Assembly: GCF_029168945.1 (NCBI RefSeq)
Contig: NC_083608.1
Span: 23,020,136 to 23,084,135 of the forward strand
DNA length: 64,000 bases
From: Cannabis sativa
Taxonomy: Eukaryota > Streptophyta > Magnoliopsida > Rosales > Cannabaceae
Direction: 5' to 3'
The notes under the pieces are model-generated. The model did no database searches. It was not told the DNA's origin and saw only the letters and a program-made list of their open reading frames with translations. The translations under genes and the position numbers were made by a program. Shown here piece by piece: positions 23,163 to 36,261 of this stretch (within the stretch, counting starts at the first letter, position 1; each line of letters opens with the position of its first letter).

Positions 23163-26100
23163 ATGGTAACATTCCAACTGGAGGGTGAAAATTCATTTGT
23201 TTATGTTGGATCGGTTCAAGGTTCTTGGATCCCAACCATTTTAGTTTTAAAAGCTAAAGATTTATTACACAATGGATGTGTAGGATTCTTAGTGGTTGTA
23301 ATTGACTCCAGCAGACCTGAAATAATTGGGCCTGAGGATGTAAGGGTAGTAAGATAATTCCTTGATGTTTTTCCCGAGGAGTTATTGGTATTACCACCGC
23401 AGCAAGAAATAGATTTATCATTGACTTGGCACCTCGGGCAGAGCCTATTTTAAAGGCACCATATAGGATGGCTCCAGTTGAACTTAAGGAGCTAAAGATA
23501 CAACTTCAGGGGATGCTGGATCTAGGGTTTACTCGACCCAATGTATCGCCTTGGGGAGCTCCGGTCCTATTTGTAAAGAAGAAAGATGGATCTCTCTGGA
23601 TGTGTATTGACTACCGGGAATTGAATAAGCTGACAATCAAAAATAAGTATCCATTGCCGAGAATAGATGACTTGTTTGATCAGCTTTAGGGTAAGACAGT
23701 GTTCTCTAAGATCGACATGCGTTCAGGTTATCATCAACTGAGAATTCGCAAGGAACACATCTTGAAGATTGCATTTCGAACTAGGTATGGTCACTATGAA
23801 TTTTTGGTGATGTCATTCAGATTGACAAATGCTCCAGCGACCTTTATGGATCTCATGAATAGAGTGTTCAAGGATTTCCTTGATAACTGCGTTATAGTGT
23901 TGATCGATGACATCTTTATATACTCTCAAACGGAAGCGGAGCATGAGAAACATATCAAGATGGTTTTACAACGACTCAAGGATCATAAATTATGTGCAAA
24001 GTTTAAAAAATGTGAATTTTGGTTATCAAAATTATCCTTCTTAGGGCATATTATCAGGAAAGATGGAATTATGGTTGATTTGGGAAAGGTTGAGTCAATT
24101 AAGAATTGGCCGAGGCTATGAATAGTTACGAAAGTTTGAAGTTTTCTCAAGTTGGCAGGGTATTATCGACATTTTGGATAAGGTTTTTCTAAGATTTCAA
24201 TGCCATTAACATAATTGACTAAGAAGAACCAGCAGCTTGTATGGCCCGATAAGTGTGAAACAAGCTTTCAAGAGCTGAAGTAACGACTTATCATAGCACC
24301 AGTGCTAGCTTTACCATCAATCAAGAAAAGTTTGTTGTTTACTATGATATGTCCAGACAGAATCTGGGATGTGTTCTGATGCAAGCTGACAGAGTTATAG
24401 CATATGCTTCCCGACAGTTGAAACATTACAAGCAGCGTTATCCGACACATGACTTGGAATTAGTTGTGGTTGTATTTTCCCTTAAAATATGGCAACATTA
24501 TTTGTACGGGGAGAAGTGTGAAATTTATACAGACCACAAAAGTCTCAAATGTTTCTTTACTCAAAAAGACTTGAATATGAGATAGAGACGGTAGTTGGAA
24601 CTAGTCAAAGATTATGATTGTGAGACTTTATATCATCATGGGAAAGCCAATGTGGTGGCATATGCTTTGAGCAGAAAAAGACCCAGGTAGGTTTTTAGCG
24701 CTATAATGATATCACCTCAGTTAGCTTCAGACATGGTTAAAGCTAGAATTGAGTTTGTGATTGGAAAACTACATAACTAGACACTCCAATCAGACTTGTT
24801 AGAAAGAATCAAAAAAGTGCAATTAGAAGATTCTGAGCTAGTTAAGACTCGGGAGGAGGTATTGGCGGGTTCGCGTAAAGACTTCTCGATCTCGAATAAT
24901 GGGATGTTGCTTTACAAGACTTCAAAAAAGAAATACTTAATGAGGCTCAAAATACGCCTTATTCGTTACATCTGGGAATCACCAAAATGTACCAAGACTT
25001 GAAACCTTATTATTGGTGGTGTGGAATAGAGAGACGTCGTTGAATACATGTCTAGGTGTTTAACTTGTCAGCATATCAAAGCAGAACATCAGAATCTAGC
25101 GAGGTTATTGCAACCACGAATGCTCCCTGAGTGGAAGTGGAGGGATGTTACAATGGACTTTGTGGTTGGATTGCCTAAAACCACAGGATTGCATGACTTA
25201 ATATGGGTCATAGTGGACCATTTCACAATGTCAACCCTTTTTGTACTGGTAAAAACAACTTATATAATGGATCAGTATGCAGATTTGTATGTAAGGGAGA
25301 TAGTTTGTCTCCATGGAGCTCTAAAATCCATTATTTCAGATAGAGATCCGAAATTTACATCAAAATTTTGGGTGAGTCGTTAGAAAGCTATGGTTACAAA
25401 ACTAAAGTTCAGCACCACTTTCCATCGTCAGACTGATGGACAGTCTGAGAGGACAATACAGATATTAGAAGATTTATTACGAGCCTGTGTGATGGACTTT
25501 GAGGGTTCATGGAGAAAATACTTGCCTTTGATAGAGTTTTCCTACAACAACAGCTATCATAGTACAATAGAAATGACTCCTTATGAAATGTTGTACGGTA
25601 AGAAATGTCGTTTCCCGATTCACTGGGATGAGACTAGGGAAAGAAAGTATTTAGGTCCTGAGTTAGTTCAGCAGACCAGTGAAGCAATAGGCAAGATCAA
25701 GGCTCGTATGCTTGCTTCACAAAGCAGGTAGAAAAGTTATTCAGATCCTAAGCGTAGAGACACTGAATTTCAGATAGGAGACCATGTTATCCTGTGACTT
25801 TCACAAATTTAAGGTGTAAGACGCTTTGGGAAGAAGGGTAACTTGAGCCTTAGGTTCATAGGACCTTTTGAGATACTTGACAAAGTCGGGCATGTAGCGT
25901 ATCGACTAACCTTACCACCAACGTGTCACCTATTCATAATGTATTCCATATTTCTATCTTGAGGAAATATCTAATGGAACTGACTCGTATCTTGAGTTAA
26001 GAAGCCCTAGAACTGCAACTAGATCTATCCTATGAAGAACGATCGGTTCAAATCCTCGATAGGAAGGAAAACGTTCTTTGCAACAAGACCATTGCTTTAG

Positions 26101-26228
26101 TCAAAGTACTCTGGAAGAATACCAAGGTGGAAGAAGCCACCTGGGAGTTAGAGTCTGACATGAGGGCTCAATATCTAGAGTTATTCAGGTTAGATTTTGA
26201 GGATAAAATCCTTTTAATGGGGGATAAT
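23163..26228 (+). pseudogene. Ty3/gypsy chromovirus polyprotein, degraded
   Basis: In order on the plus strand: end of the protease (23163-23350); reverse transcriptase (23426-24121) with [28 protein letters not shown] and LIDDIF; RNase H (about 24340-24660); the zinc-binding CLTCQHIKAEH of integrase near 25060; the integrase core (25140-25740) with TMDFVVGLP, ISDRDPKFTS and HRQTDGQSERT; and a chromodomain-like tail ending near 26200. This is the plan of the Tekay/Del group. At least eight stops or frameshifts occur (for example 23687, 24120, 24582, 25381, 25729). The 5' half (LTR, gag, most of protease) is missing. Confidence 0.85.
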
Positions 26229-28348
26229 TGTAATGACTGCATGATTATATTATGGATTAATAAAGGAAATTAGCATTAATTATTGACATTTTATAATTTT
26301 TTATTTATTGTGAGCCCTATTTTCATAAATAGGCATTAGAGTTGTAATTTAATTTTGAAAATTTTATTAAACTCTAAGTGTATTATTTAGATTATATGCA
26401 AAATTTATAATTCTTATGATTTGCTCGGAGATGATGGAAAATACGACGGATGGTCAACTGAGTCACATGGGTTAGTTTAGAACCTTTTACTAGCAAGATG
26501 TTCGTAAGATGATACTTGAAATATCAGGATTAGGCGAGTTTATTATTTTGGACCATTTTATCCCTAAGCCATTTTACCATTTAGGTTATTATGTGAGGGC
26601 ATTTTAGGTATTTTGCCTAAAAGGAGTTAGTTTTGTTTTTAGTGAAGTTGTGGATTATTCCACTAAACATTATTTAGCAAAGTAATATTAGATTAATTCA
26701 TTTTAGGAAAATCATAAGAAAAATCAACTCATCCTTTGTCCTCTCTCTCTCCACTTCGGCTCCAAGAAACCAAAGGAAACCAAGGGAATTTTTCATCATT
26801 TCTCATAGATTTTTAGTGATTCTTAACAGTAATTGAAGGAGTAATAAAAGGTAAATCCTAGAATCTTTTCTCTTTGAACTTAAGAAGCTTATTAATTTGG
26901 TTGAGCGTGCAAGTTTTAGTAATTAGTTCTATCTTAACAATAGCTGATCTTAGGTTGTTTTCTGAGTTTTATTTAAGTTGTTTGTAGCTTATTAGGGATA
27001 GATTTATGGGTTAAATGTGGTGTTGACCAAGTTTGAGTTTAAGAACTTAAACTTGGTTCAACAATGATAAATTGTGTAATTTCGAGTTATACCTAGTTTT
27101 GTTGCTTGGATTTGATTTATATTGATGTTTATAGGTGTTTTGGAGAGTTTTGAAAGATTTGGGGTTGTTTTGTTTTGAATTGGGGAAATTTTGTTTTTCT
27201 GCAGTGAAAAACGGCAGGCCGTTTCTACAGAAACGGCCTAGCATTTTTCTAGCATTTTTACTGGTGCAGACCCAGAAAAACGGCCTGTCATTTTTCAAAA
27301 AACGACCTACCATTTTTCTGGCAGGTTTCCCGTTTCATTGTTTTTCTCGTGTTTTCTCGATACCTAGGGCTTTCCCATGCTTTTTATAGATAGAGAAACT
27401 TTTAGTTTCAAGTTTAGAACCCCGAAAAGATGTTAGAAGGTTATTTACCCATTTTACGTGAATGCAACATAAGGCCTCTGTTCAGCGCGTGATTTTTTAT
27501 TCAGGTCGACCAGCACATTTGAATTTGAAAACGAGGTAAGATTAGCATAGAATATATATGTATATGTGTATGTATATTATATGCATGCTGTTATATGATT
27601 AGCATAGAATATGTATGTATGTATGTATGTATGTATATATGTATATGTGTATATACATGCTGTTATATGATTTATATACTACCAACACTAGTACGAAACG
27701 GTACTGAGTGCATGTAGTATAGCACATGATATTTAAGAGTACGAAACGGTACTGAGTGCATGTAGTATAGCACATGATATTTAAGAGTATGATTCGGTGT
27801 TACCAACACTAGTACAATTGGGTACGTAGTGCATGTGGTACGACACTTAACGGTACTCGGGGTACGATTTAAACCCTACCAACACTAGTACAGTAGCGGT
27901 ACGTAGTGCATGTGATACAAAGGTCGCACTTTTGTTAAGAACGTTCTTAATCCTCTGTTAAGCCTTGTGATTAGGTGTATGGGCGCCTAAATACAATGTC
28001 ATGTGTAGGTAAAGGAAAGGCTAAGGCTGAGCAGCAATGAGTCCGGAGCTTGAAGGTGATTGTACTTGTCAAGATGGTGTAACCTGGAAAGTTCGGTCTC
28101 GGGATAACATAGGCTTATTTTGTAGTCGATGTGCGACATAGTTATAAAGTTTATTTTGAACATGTAAACAAGTTTAAAAAGTGGGATCCAGACATATTTC
28201 TTTGGTCATAAAACTATAGTTATTAAAGTTTAATATTATTCAAAAATGTTTTATCTTATCACAATTTTTGAGAAATTCCTTTGATTAGTAAAGGAGTGCA
28301 TAATAATCAAAAGAGCATTGTATCGTGCCTAATCATTAAGGCGTTACA
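26229..28348 (+). mobile_element. Ty3/gypsy 3' LTR, 2.12 kb
   Basis: It begins TGTAATGACTGCATG directly after the purine-rich tract GGGGGATAAT and ends GGCGTTACA. The TG...CA ends and TGTAA/TTACA symmetry define the LTR. It contains a 10-bp-stem hairpin (27216-27239), (TATG)n-rich repeats at 27540-27670, and three to four direct copies of a unit of about 50 bp (27690-27910) centred on AGTACGAAACGGTACTGAGT. A homologous inverted LTR is split at 14429-15960 and 22048-22688. Confidence 0.8.
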
Positions 28349-28992
28349 GGTTATGTATAAGATCAGTCATGGTTGTATAGAGATGGGTCCCTTTAATCCT
28401 ACGAGGGGTATTCGTCAAGGTGATCAGATTTCACCTTACAACTTTATTCTTTATGCAAAGGGTTTCTAGGAAATGATTAATTATTATGAAGAATAGAGGT
28501 GTCTTCATGGGATTCAGGTGGCTCACATTGCTCCTAATGTGACTCATGTGTTGTTTGAGGAAACTCGGAATGTGATGTCATTATTGCATTTATTAAAGGT
28601 TCTATCTTGTGAACTAGTTAATTTGAACAAGTCCTCTTCTTTATTTAAGTACTGACACTCCTTAGGTGGCGAAAGATCACTTATGTCAGGTTCTTGGTAT
28701 TCATGAAGATGATGAGAATAGTATGTGTTTTGGGTTGCCAAACATGATGAGAGGAAATAAATCGGTGATTCTAGGATTTTTGAAGGATCAAATTTGTAAA
28801 AGGTTGCACGGGTGGGATGTGAAGCTTCTTTCTTTAGTACGGAAGGATGGGTTGATAAAAATGGTGGCTCAATCACTCCTACGATATGATATGTGTGTGT
28901 TTTTATTACCTTTGGATGTGAGTAGAGATCTAGAGCAAAACATGTCAAAATTTTGGTGGCATTCATCTTCTACTCAAGGGAAATGGATACCG
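28349..28992 (+). pseudogene. LINE reverse-transcriptase fragment
   Basis: Plus-strand frames give TRGIRQGDQISPYNFILYAKGF-type sequence near 28395-28468, then after stops the connection part (VTHVLFEET, ELVNLNKSS), then GLPNMMRGNKSVI, KRLHGWDVKLLS and MVAQSLLRYDMCVFLLP up to FWWHSS. These are consecutive blocks of plant L1-type ORF2. Several stops make it dead. It abuts the gypsy LTR end, so it may have been the target of that insertion. Confidence 0.75.
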
Positions 28993-28995
28993 TAA

Positions 28996-30380
28996 TATTT
29001 ATTTAATTCAATATCACTTAATTGATCTTAGATCAAATGATCTCAATCCTGAGATGGTTAAATTCTAGTTCAATTGTATTATTTATGTTCTTCAATCTGT
29101 TTGTTGAAGTTGACCAATAGATTTTCTCGTGACATATGGATTAAGGACATGCTAGTTCAATTGAGTAGAAGCGCTAATCATAAATACAGAATCTATAGCT
29201 TCTATCTGGACATAGAAGTAAAATGATGATTTCCTTCGAGCTTGGTTTAATAGAGATAAATAATTGAGTACTCATTTCAATAATTATATTAATTTACTGA
29301 AATATTATTTATAGGTAGCTAAGTGTTTTAAAGATAAAATACATTGAATGGTGTAGCAGTAAATTTATAGAAGATCATTAATTATTAGGATTATAACAAT
29401 AGATAATTCATAGCGTATCTATATCGTGAAACATATACAGTGCTCTACATAATTAAGAGTGCAATTCCAACTCTATAGTGGTGCAAGAAGAAATTAATAA
29501 GTTAAAGAATTTACTTGATAAATTCTAAAACTACTTATTAGAAACTTGATTATATAGATCAATGGTCCCCACACTAATTGAAATAATATTGTTTGTAAGA
29601 CTCAATTAATTGATTTCAATTAATCAATTATAATTCTAAAATTAGACTATGTCTTATTTATAAATTTTCACTAAACAATGATTTAATTGTAAAAAAAAGA
29701 GATTTTAAGATTTATTTATTAATTAAAGACTTTATCTAATATATAAATAAGATAAATGATAATTTTATTTAATAATTAATTATAATTATTAAATAAATAA
29801 TTTTAACATTTATAAGATTAAAATTGAAAAATATAATATTTATGAGATAAATGGTTAAAAAAAATTGTAAAAATATAACTAGTGGGGCCATCTATATGGT
29901 CAGTCACTTAATCTTATTTTTTACTATTATTTTATCATTTTTTATACTATATAATTTAATCCTAACCCTAAGTGAAATAGTATAAATGGAATAGGATGGT
30001 CTCATTCTCATCCAATGCTTTTAACTTTATATTCTGTCAGACAACGAGAGTTTTGAGAACTTCTTCCTCTTCTTCTATTTTCGAATTCCTCATCATTATT
30101 CTTCACAATTTTCAAGCCTATAGTGAGTGAGTGCATACCTATTCATAGTAAGTCTAGTACTTATTCATAGTGTATCGGATTCAGATCTTGATAATACACT
30201 GCGACAGAAAGGAACAAGGGTTAGAGATCTAAGTGAGAGGAGTCATTATATTCTGTTGCAATCAATGTAAAGTCACTTAAACTTTATAAGTGTTTAAATT
30301 CTATTGTTTTAAAAATTCATATTTATAATATTAATGAACATACTTGTTAGTAAATCTGAATCGTAAAATATATTCCAACA
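28996..30380 (+). mobile_element. truncated copia-type LTR, plus orientation
   Basis: This stretch is the reverse-orientation relative of the LTR family seen at 36262-38139, 51186-63225 and 51696-61852. Shared landmarks include the region around GAATCTATAGCTTCTATC, the CAATCAATGTAA end region and the ...TTCCAACA terminus at 30380. The first third of the LTR is missing at the junction with the LINE fragment. Confidence 0.7.
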
Positions 30381-30780
30381 GACATTGCCTTCAACTTGGA
30401 CCCTGGAAAAGTGGATGAACCACAAAAACCAAATAAGATGCTATTAGGAAAAATTCTTAGCATAAACAGAATCAGAAAAGGAGGGAAATTAAATGGGAGA
30501 TCTGTAGTTCTCCTTCGCTTGCCAGGAGGATGCAATGTACATGCTTACCTGAAGAACCTGGTTTGTGTGTGGAGTTCTTATGGTGGTCATGCCTTGCCGG
30601 CTTGTCTCACTCCAACAGAAGTCAGTTTCGATAAAACCTCATTCTGGGTGAAGATTGGGAGTATCCCACTTACTGTTCACACTAAAAATTATGTTTCTTG
30701 ATCTGTCCCCCACCGTTTTCTAAAGATCACAACTTAGAAACAGTTTCTTCTTTTTTCAGATGGACCTAAACTGCATCTTT
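30381..30780 (+). pseudogene. possible DUF4283-type retroelement ORF fragment
   Basis: An open frame (30396-30701) includes LLGKILSINRIRKGGKLNG and SFDKTSFWVKIGSIPL, which resembles the DUF4283-type region of plant LINE ORF1 proteins. It is short and isolated, so the call is weak. 30781-31005 is the likely P5CR downstream region. Confidence 0.35.
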
Positions 30781-31005
30781 CTAAATTTTTAATTTAATTT
30801 GCTGCTGCATAATCATATATATTATAAATTTGAAAATTTCTTTATTGTCAAAGGAAGAGAAAATCCTGTCGAAATATCGAAAATAAAATGAAAAGTGTCT
30901 TCACCGACTACTCTAGAAGCTTACTACTAATCTAGAAGAGCATATCTGAAACTGATTGCCCGAGTCAGAAGCATGGGTTGATGATTTCATGAGTAGAAGA
31001 AAACT

Positions 31006-33786
31006 CTAAGACAGTTCGCGGCTGCGCTTTGCAGCAGCAACAACAGCGTTCATGAACAGGCCACGGAGTCCACCCTTCTCCAACTCGTGAACACCAGTAA
31101 TAGTAGTCCCACCAGGTGATGCAACGTCATCTTTAAGCTGGCCAGGATGCTTTCCAGATTTTGTGGCCATAGATGCTGCTCCAAGAACCTTCAAAAGAAA
31201 CAAATAATTGATAGTTCCCACTAAATAGAAATCAAAGACATGACGGATGCTTTGCATATGCACACTGACAAATGGGTATATAGGGTTCATCCTGGTAGTA
31301 AATATGCAAAAGTAGAGTTTTTATTATTTTGTAGATTAATGTTTGGAATGAATAACTTGTGGTTTGCTTCATCTATTTACAACAAAGTGAAATTTGTAAG
31401 CAGGAAAAGATTATGGATGCTCCAAGTACTTTTTTAGTACATTTGATGATGATAAAGGATCATCAAATTGGAATAATCTGGATTACAAAAGTGACTTACT
31501 GTTTGAGAAGCCAGGCCCAAAGCTAAGTCTCGCGGTAACCCTGCAGCAACTCCCCCATCTGCCAAAGCTTCAATGGCCAAAAATACGTATGCAGGGCCAC
31601 TACCACTGTATTATTTTAATAGGAAAAGAAAATTATGCATTTTGATCACATGAATGTCGATAATATATTTGCACCATAATTGACAAACCATGTACCTTAA
31701 GCCAGTAACAGCATCAAACAATTTTTCATCAGCTTTCCATATTTTCCCAATGGATCCAAATAAATTGGCTATCAGATTGCCATCTTCTTCAGTTGCAGCT
31801 CCCCCCAGGCTCATCACTATTGAAAGGAAGAAAAATTGACTTCATTTTCATTTGGAAAAATAAGGTGCAAACTTGAAAAAGATAAAAAAAAAAATCACAA
31901 AGATTAAAGATTCGATTAATACCATCTAATTATAGTAATAACCTTTGTCATTCTATTGACTACATTACATAGATATTGCATCTTCATTAAAAAAAATCAC
32001 TAAAATTATGTTTTAGTTGAATTAAATTACTCTTTCCCAACACTATGTTCTGTAACTGAACCATGTAAACAATTTTTGAGACAAATTTGACACGGTTTCA
32101 TGAAAGAAAAAAAAATACCGATTGAAGCTAAGGGTTTCTTCAAACAAGGAACTGGATCAACTATTCAATCAAATGATATTGATCATGTTTTCCATTTGTT
32201 GTATCTTATATAGATACTAATGAAAAAGAGTGCTAAACATCAGTAACTCATAAAACTTAACTAGACATCACACATACTGTTCAGTAAATTTAAAATTGTA
32301 CATGTTCTGTAAACGTAAGAAATTCTTAAAACCAAAATGATTATCATCCTTCTAGCCCAAATTATAGAATTGTCAAATACCATTGTAAGACAAGAACAAC
32401 TACTGATTTACAGTTACAACAGATCATCCGTCAAAACTTTTACATGTAAGAGTACTATAAATCTTAGAATGTATTCCAGTCAAAAAACTTCATGAGGGAC
32501 AGGAAAGATGTTAGTCTTTATATTCTCAAACTCACAATTTGGAAAGTAACACAATGAACCAAAAGATAGGTCCTTAGTTCCTCAATCACAAACATTGAAA
32601 TACTGAGACATTAAAATGCATATAAAAAAAATAATGCATAAAATGGGTTCACTATCCAAAGAAAGATTTTGCATAGGTGAAAATAATACCTGACGCAGCC
32701 TCGCCAACAGCAGCAGGAGTATTTGGCATTACTCTGATAAATCGGCTTTGACCCGCCCATTCCTAAAATAAATAGAGCAAAATTTGTAAATTGGTTGTAG
32801 TGTAACATAATAATAAAGTAAAGCATAAAAACCAACTGTTCAATTATCATATTGATCAACACTAGGCATTCACAGTCCCAATTCACCAGAAAAGGTTAAA
32901 ATTTACAACGACAAGCCACACACACCTGCAAGTCTTTCAATTTGACTCCTGCAGCAACTGAAACTAGAAGCTTCTTCTTGGAAAGAAGTGGCTTCAATTG
33001 CAAGACCACATCTTTAACTGCGATTACAGAAAGAGGCAAAACGTTTTGTAACAATGATCCTCATAATCAAAGTAGCCATAGCTCTAACATCAGACCAATT
33101 TGAAAAGGACACAATGTTTATTAACGTTTCACAATCCTGATCTGATTATTACAGTTTCTCGTCTTCAGTTCAGTTCAGTTCCAAGACATATTAATCATAC
33201 ATATCCAAACAAAATAAACTAGAGGAAGTTGAAAAATATGGATGGAGCTATACCAACTTGAGGCTTCACTGAGAAAATAACCACATCGCTCTCTTCAACA
33301 ACCTGTTATACAGAAACGACAATCACATAAAATAGAGAGCATCAAACGAAAACAACGGGGAAAACCATTAGAAACTCTATCTGGTTGCTGAGAAGGAAAA
33401 AAGAATAAAGATTTTGCTTTCCAACTTTTCAAAATCGAAACACCCTTTATAAAGCAGAGGCAGAGTAAAATTCACACTTATTCAATCCTTTTCGGATTCG
33501 AATTCAGTTTTCCTAAAATATTCTCAGCAACCAAACGAATATATATCACAAAAATACAATACCAAAGAGCACGAGAAGGACACTATACGTCGTCGTTCTT
33601 AGGGAGAACTTTGACTCCAAAGGACTCAAAGACTTGGCGTCGATCAGTTTTGGAGTGAGATGTAGAGATACGAGAAGCGGGCAAGACGCCAGATCGGACC
33701 ACTCCCCTGGCAATACTCTCCGCCATTTTTCCTGCTCCGATAAACCCTATCTTGTATGTATCTGCCTGGATGGGAAACACCTCCAT
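31006..33786 (-). CDS. P5CR: pyrroline-5-carboxylate reductase, seven exons
   Basis: This enzyme reduces 1-pyrroline-5-carboxylate to proline with NAD(P)H, the last step of proline synthesis. Exons on the minus strand are 33589-33786, 33254-33302, 32926-33017, 32690-32762, 31696-31816, 31500-31605 and 31006-31188, all with GT-AG borders and a continuous frame of 273 codons, the usual plant length. The N-terminal Rossmann motif [11 protein letters not shown] is at residues 14-24. [24 protein letters not shown] and SGSGPAY follow. The family signature region [15 protein letters not shown] lies in the last exon. No targeting peptide is evident, as in the cytosolic plant enzyme. A TATATAAA box lies about 105 bp upstream of the ATG. 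No lesion is seen. Confidence 0.95.
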
Positions 33787-33890
33787 GATTGTCTAATCTC
33801 TGGTCACCAACACAAAAACTCCTGAAATAGTCCAAAATTTCAGATAGCTGCTCCTCCTAAACGGCTCCTACTAGTTTGCTAAACTACTCC

Positions 33891-33898
33891 TTTATATA
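33891..33898 (-). promoter_or_regulatory. TATA box of P5CR
   Basis: The minus strand reads TATATAAA about 105 bp upstream of the start codon at 33786, a normal distance for a plant promoter with a short 5' leader. Confidence 0.55.
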
Positions 33899-34039
33899 GT
33901 TAAGTGTGCAAATTGGAAATTCCTATTATAACCTTTAGTCAATCTCTATACCTATACCTGAAATTATATGTTAGAATATTTTTTTTTTTCATAGTGCTAT
34001 TTGTTATAATATCATTCCTATAATTTTTTTAAAAAAAAT

Positions 34040-34166
34040 TTCAAATATTTTACAATACCGAAAACAACTTTACTGATATTTAAATTTACGAGGCGTGTTC
34101 AAAATATTTCAAACCTATTTTCGGTATTGTAAACTATTCGAAAATAATTTCAGGCGTGTTCAAAAG
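34040..34166. repeat. imperfect inverted repeat upstream of P5CR
   Basis: 34040-34069 and 34117-34146 are inverted copies around a TTTACAATACCGAAAA core. A short direct repeat AGGCGTGTTCAAAA occurs at 34092 and 34153. It could be a small MITE or a stem-loop. No protein is encoded. Confidence 0.45.
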
Positions 34167-35160
34167 ATGTCTGAGAGTTGCTTTTCTCTATTGCATTCAT
34201 GAGTTACACCAAATAATTTTCCAACCCTCTCTCACATCTGAGAATGGAGTATTTATAGGCTCTAATGGCCTGGAATACAAAGTGATCCCAAGGGGACAAA
34301 ACGTCGCTTTTGCGCTACAAACTGCAGGTGCTGGAGGTGGCTTTACTCCTCGTACCTTTTCTTAGTGTCAGATAGTCCCCAGTTATAGGCATGTGGTCCT
34401 CGGTTGCAGGAGAGTGGTCCCCAATTGCAGGTTGTAGGAGAGTGGTTGTAGCGTGTGGTCTCGATTACAGGTTGCAAGAGAGTGATTACAGCATACACTT
34501 GGTCGGGTCCTCAAACCTCGTAGGTCCGCTGTCACCGCTACTCGTACCTCGTTGCTTTTAGAGTTCTCAGAAGGCGTGGTTGTACGCTTTCTCCTTGCAC
34601 GCCTGTCTCTTGATTCCTCTTCTAGTGTCACCCTTGTTGATGTGCATTCACCTCTCACCTTATACTTATAATCCTCGGAACAAACTTTCACAACACACAT
34701 GGCGGCTCGCATGCGAGACCCCCCATGGGCTCGCATGCAAGCCCCCAACAATACACACACACATCGCTACCCCACTACACACACAGCTTGCATGCAAGCC
34801 CCCACACACTCGCACACACCACACGTCTCACTACTCTCCCACACACACATGGCTCGCATGCGAACCCCCATGGGCTCGCATGTGAGCCCCCCACTCGCCT
34901 ACACTATACACACACTCGAAATTCGGTTTGCATTGAAGCCTCCACGTGGGCTCGCACGCGGGTCCCCCACTAAGGCATGCACACATGCGTCCTTGTAGTG
35001 TTTATAGGGTTAGTCTTGGGATTATGTGAATGTATCTCGTTATCCAGAAATACTGCCTTTGAGAAATATACATCGGGTGAGTAGGCTGACTGAGTGCGCT
35101 CTCGCTCGTCTTTTTGCCCTTAAGTGAATAATCTCAAAGATTAGCGGTGTTAATTTTTTG
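34167..35160. repeat. low-complexity region with GCTCGCATGCGAGC palindromes
   Basis: 34375-34500 holds short tandem units (GTTGCAGGAGAGTGGT-type). 34700-34960 holds at least six variants of a palindrome near GCTCGCATGCGAGC, separated by CCCCCA and CACACACA stretches. Open frames across this stretch are products of the repeats. It may be part of an LTR, but none was delimited. Confidence 0.5.
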
Positions 35161-36256
35161 GGTTAACACTTTCCTCCCAGTCTACTAGAATTCTTGTAAG
35201 TGTTCTATAGACTGAAAGAATTGGAGAGTTTATCCTACAGCAAGGCAATTAGTATCTCTATCGCATTTATCAAGGATATGCCTACTATATATAGAGGGCT
35301 CCCCTTGTTTGAGCTCTCACTTCACATCATCACCTTGGCATAGTGTCAAGCTTCTTTCACTTTGTCCAATAGGTCTTGAGTTTGATCCTTCCCTAGGTCA
35401 CTTCCTATACTTTTTATTTTTATTATTTTGGCATAGATACCTTCCTTCATTTTTGTGTAGAAGTTATAATATTCTTGGATATCCTTTGCCCTTGACATTG
35501 GGGTGATGCTCAAATATTTTCATTTTGGTCTTGGTAACAACCGTCTCCCCTACCTCGGATTGACTTGTCCACTCTCTACGATCCTCCTTGTGTTCGAGAG
35601 GTACTTTGCTTCTCTCTAATTCTTTTATTTTCATTACTTTTACATCATGAGTCTAGGATGCTAGCCGTTGCGACCCGTGTGTTACCCTTGTGGTATTAAT
35701 CACACTATCTGCATCCCTGTCAGGGCACATGTCCCTCACGATAATGTCTAGTGAGCTCACTATCTTGAGTTTACCTCTTAGGTGGAAGTGTCAAGGCAGA
35801 ACGTTTCCTTTGAATTATTTTATTCTGGGTCATGTTTGGGGTCGGCTACTAATGTGATATATCCCGCACATGAAATCGTTGATAGTTTGTCCTCTTATTC
35901 AGATGATACTTAAGAGAACCCATACGTTAGATATGCTAGGTTAATGTTCGCAAGGGCCAATCACTTTGAACATATCATTGCATGTTGAGAGCGTGTCGAG
36001 AGGATTCAGTTTGAAATCCTCCCAGTCTTGACAATGTGAAGGTGGCAACCGAAGTAAGAACTCATTCGATCATGGAGAATTATATCCAAGATAATAACAA
36101 CTAATCTTGATGTTTCCATTGCCTGTATGCAGGATTTGGTGCTCTTGTAATCAAAGTGTTGGGAGGAAGAATCCCCGTGAGCAAGATCTCATCAAGATCA
36201 TGCCCAATTACAGTAGGGAGAACTTGAGATTTCTAAGACAAAAAAAATAGTACGAT
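35161..36256. other. unassigned sequence before solo LTR
   Basis: About 1.1 kb without a supported gene. The texture resembles degraded retroelement internal sequence, but I see no domain that proves it. Confidence 0.3.
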
Positions 36257-36261
36257 CAAGC

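Noticed and set aside
34580..34998. Overlapping open frames in several phases
   Set aside because: They arise from CA-rich and palindromic repeats and have no family resemblance.
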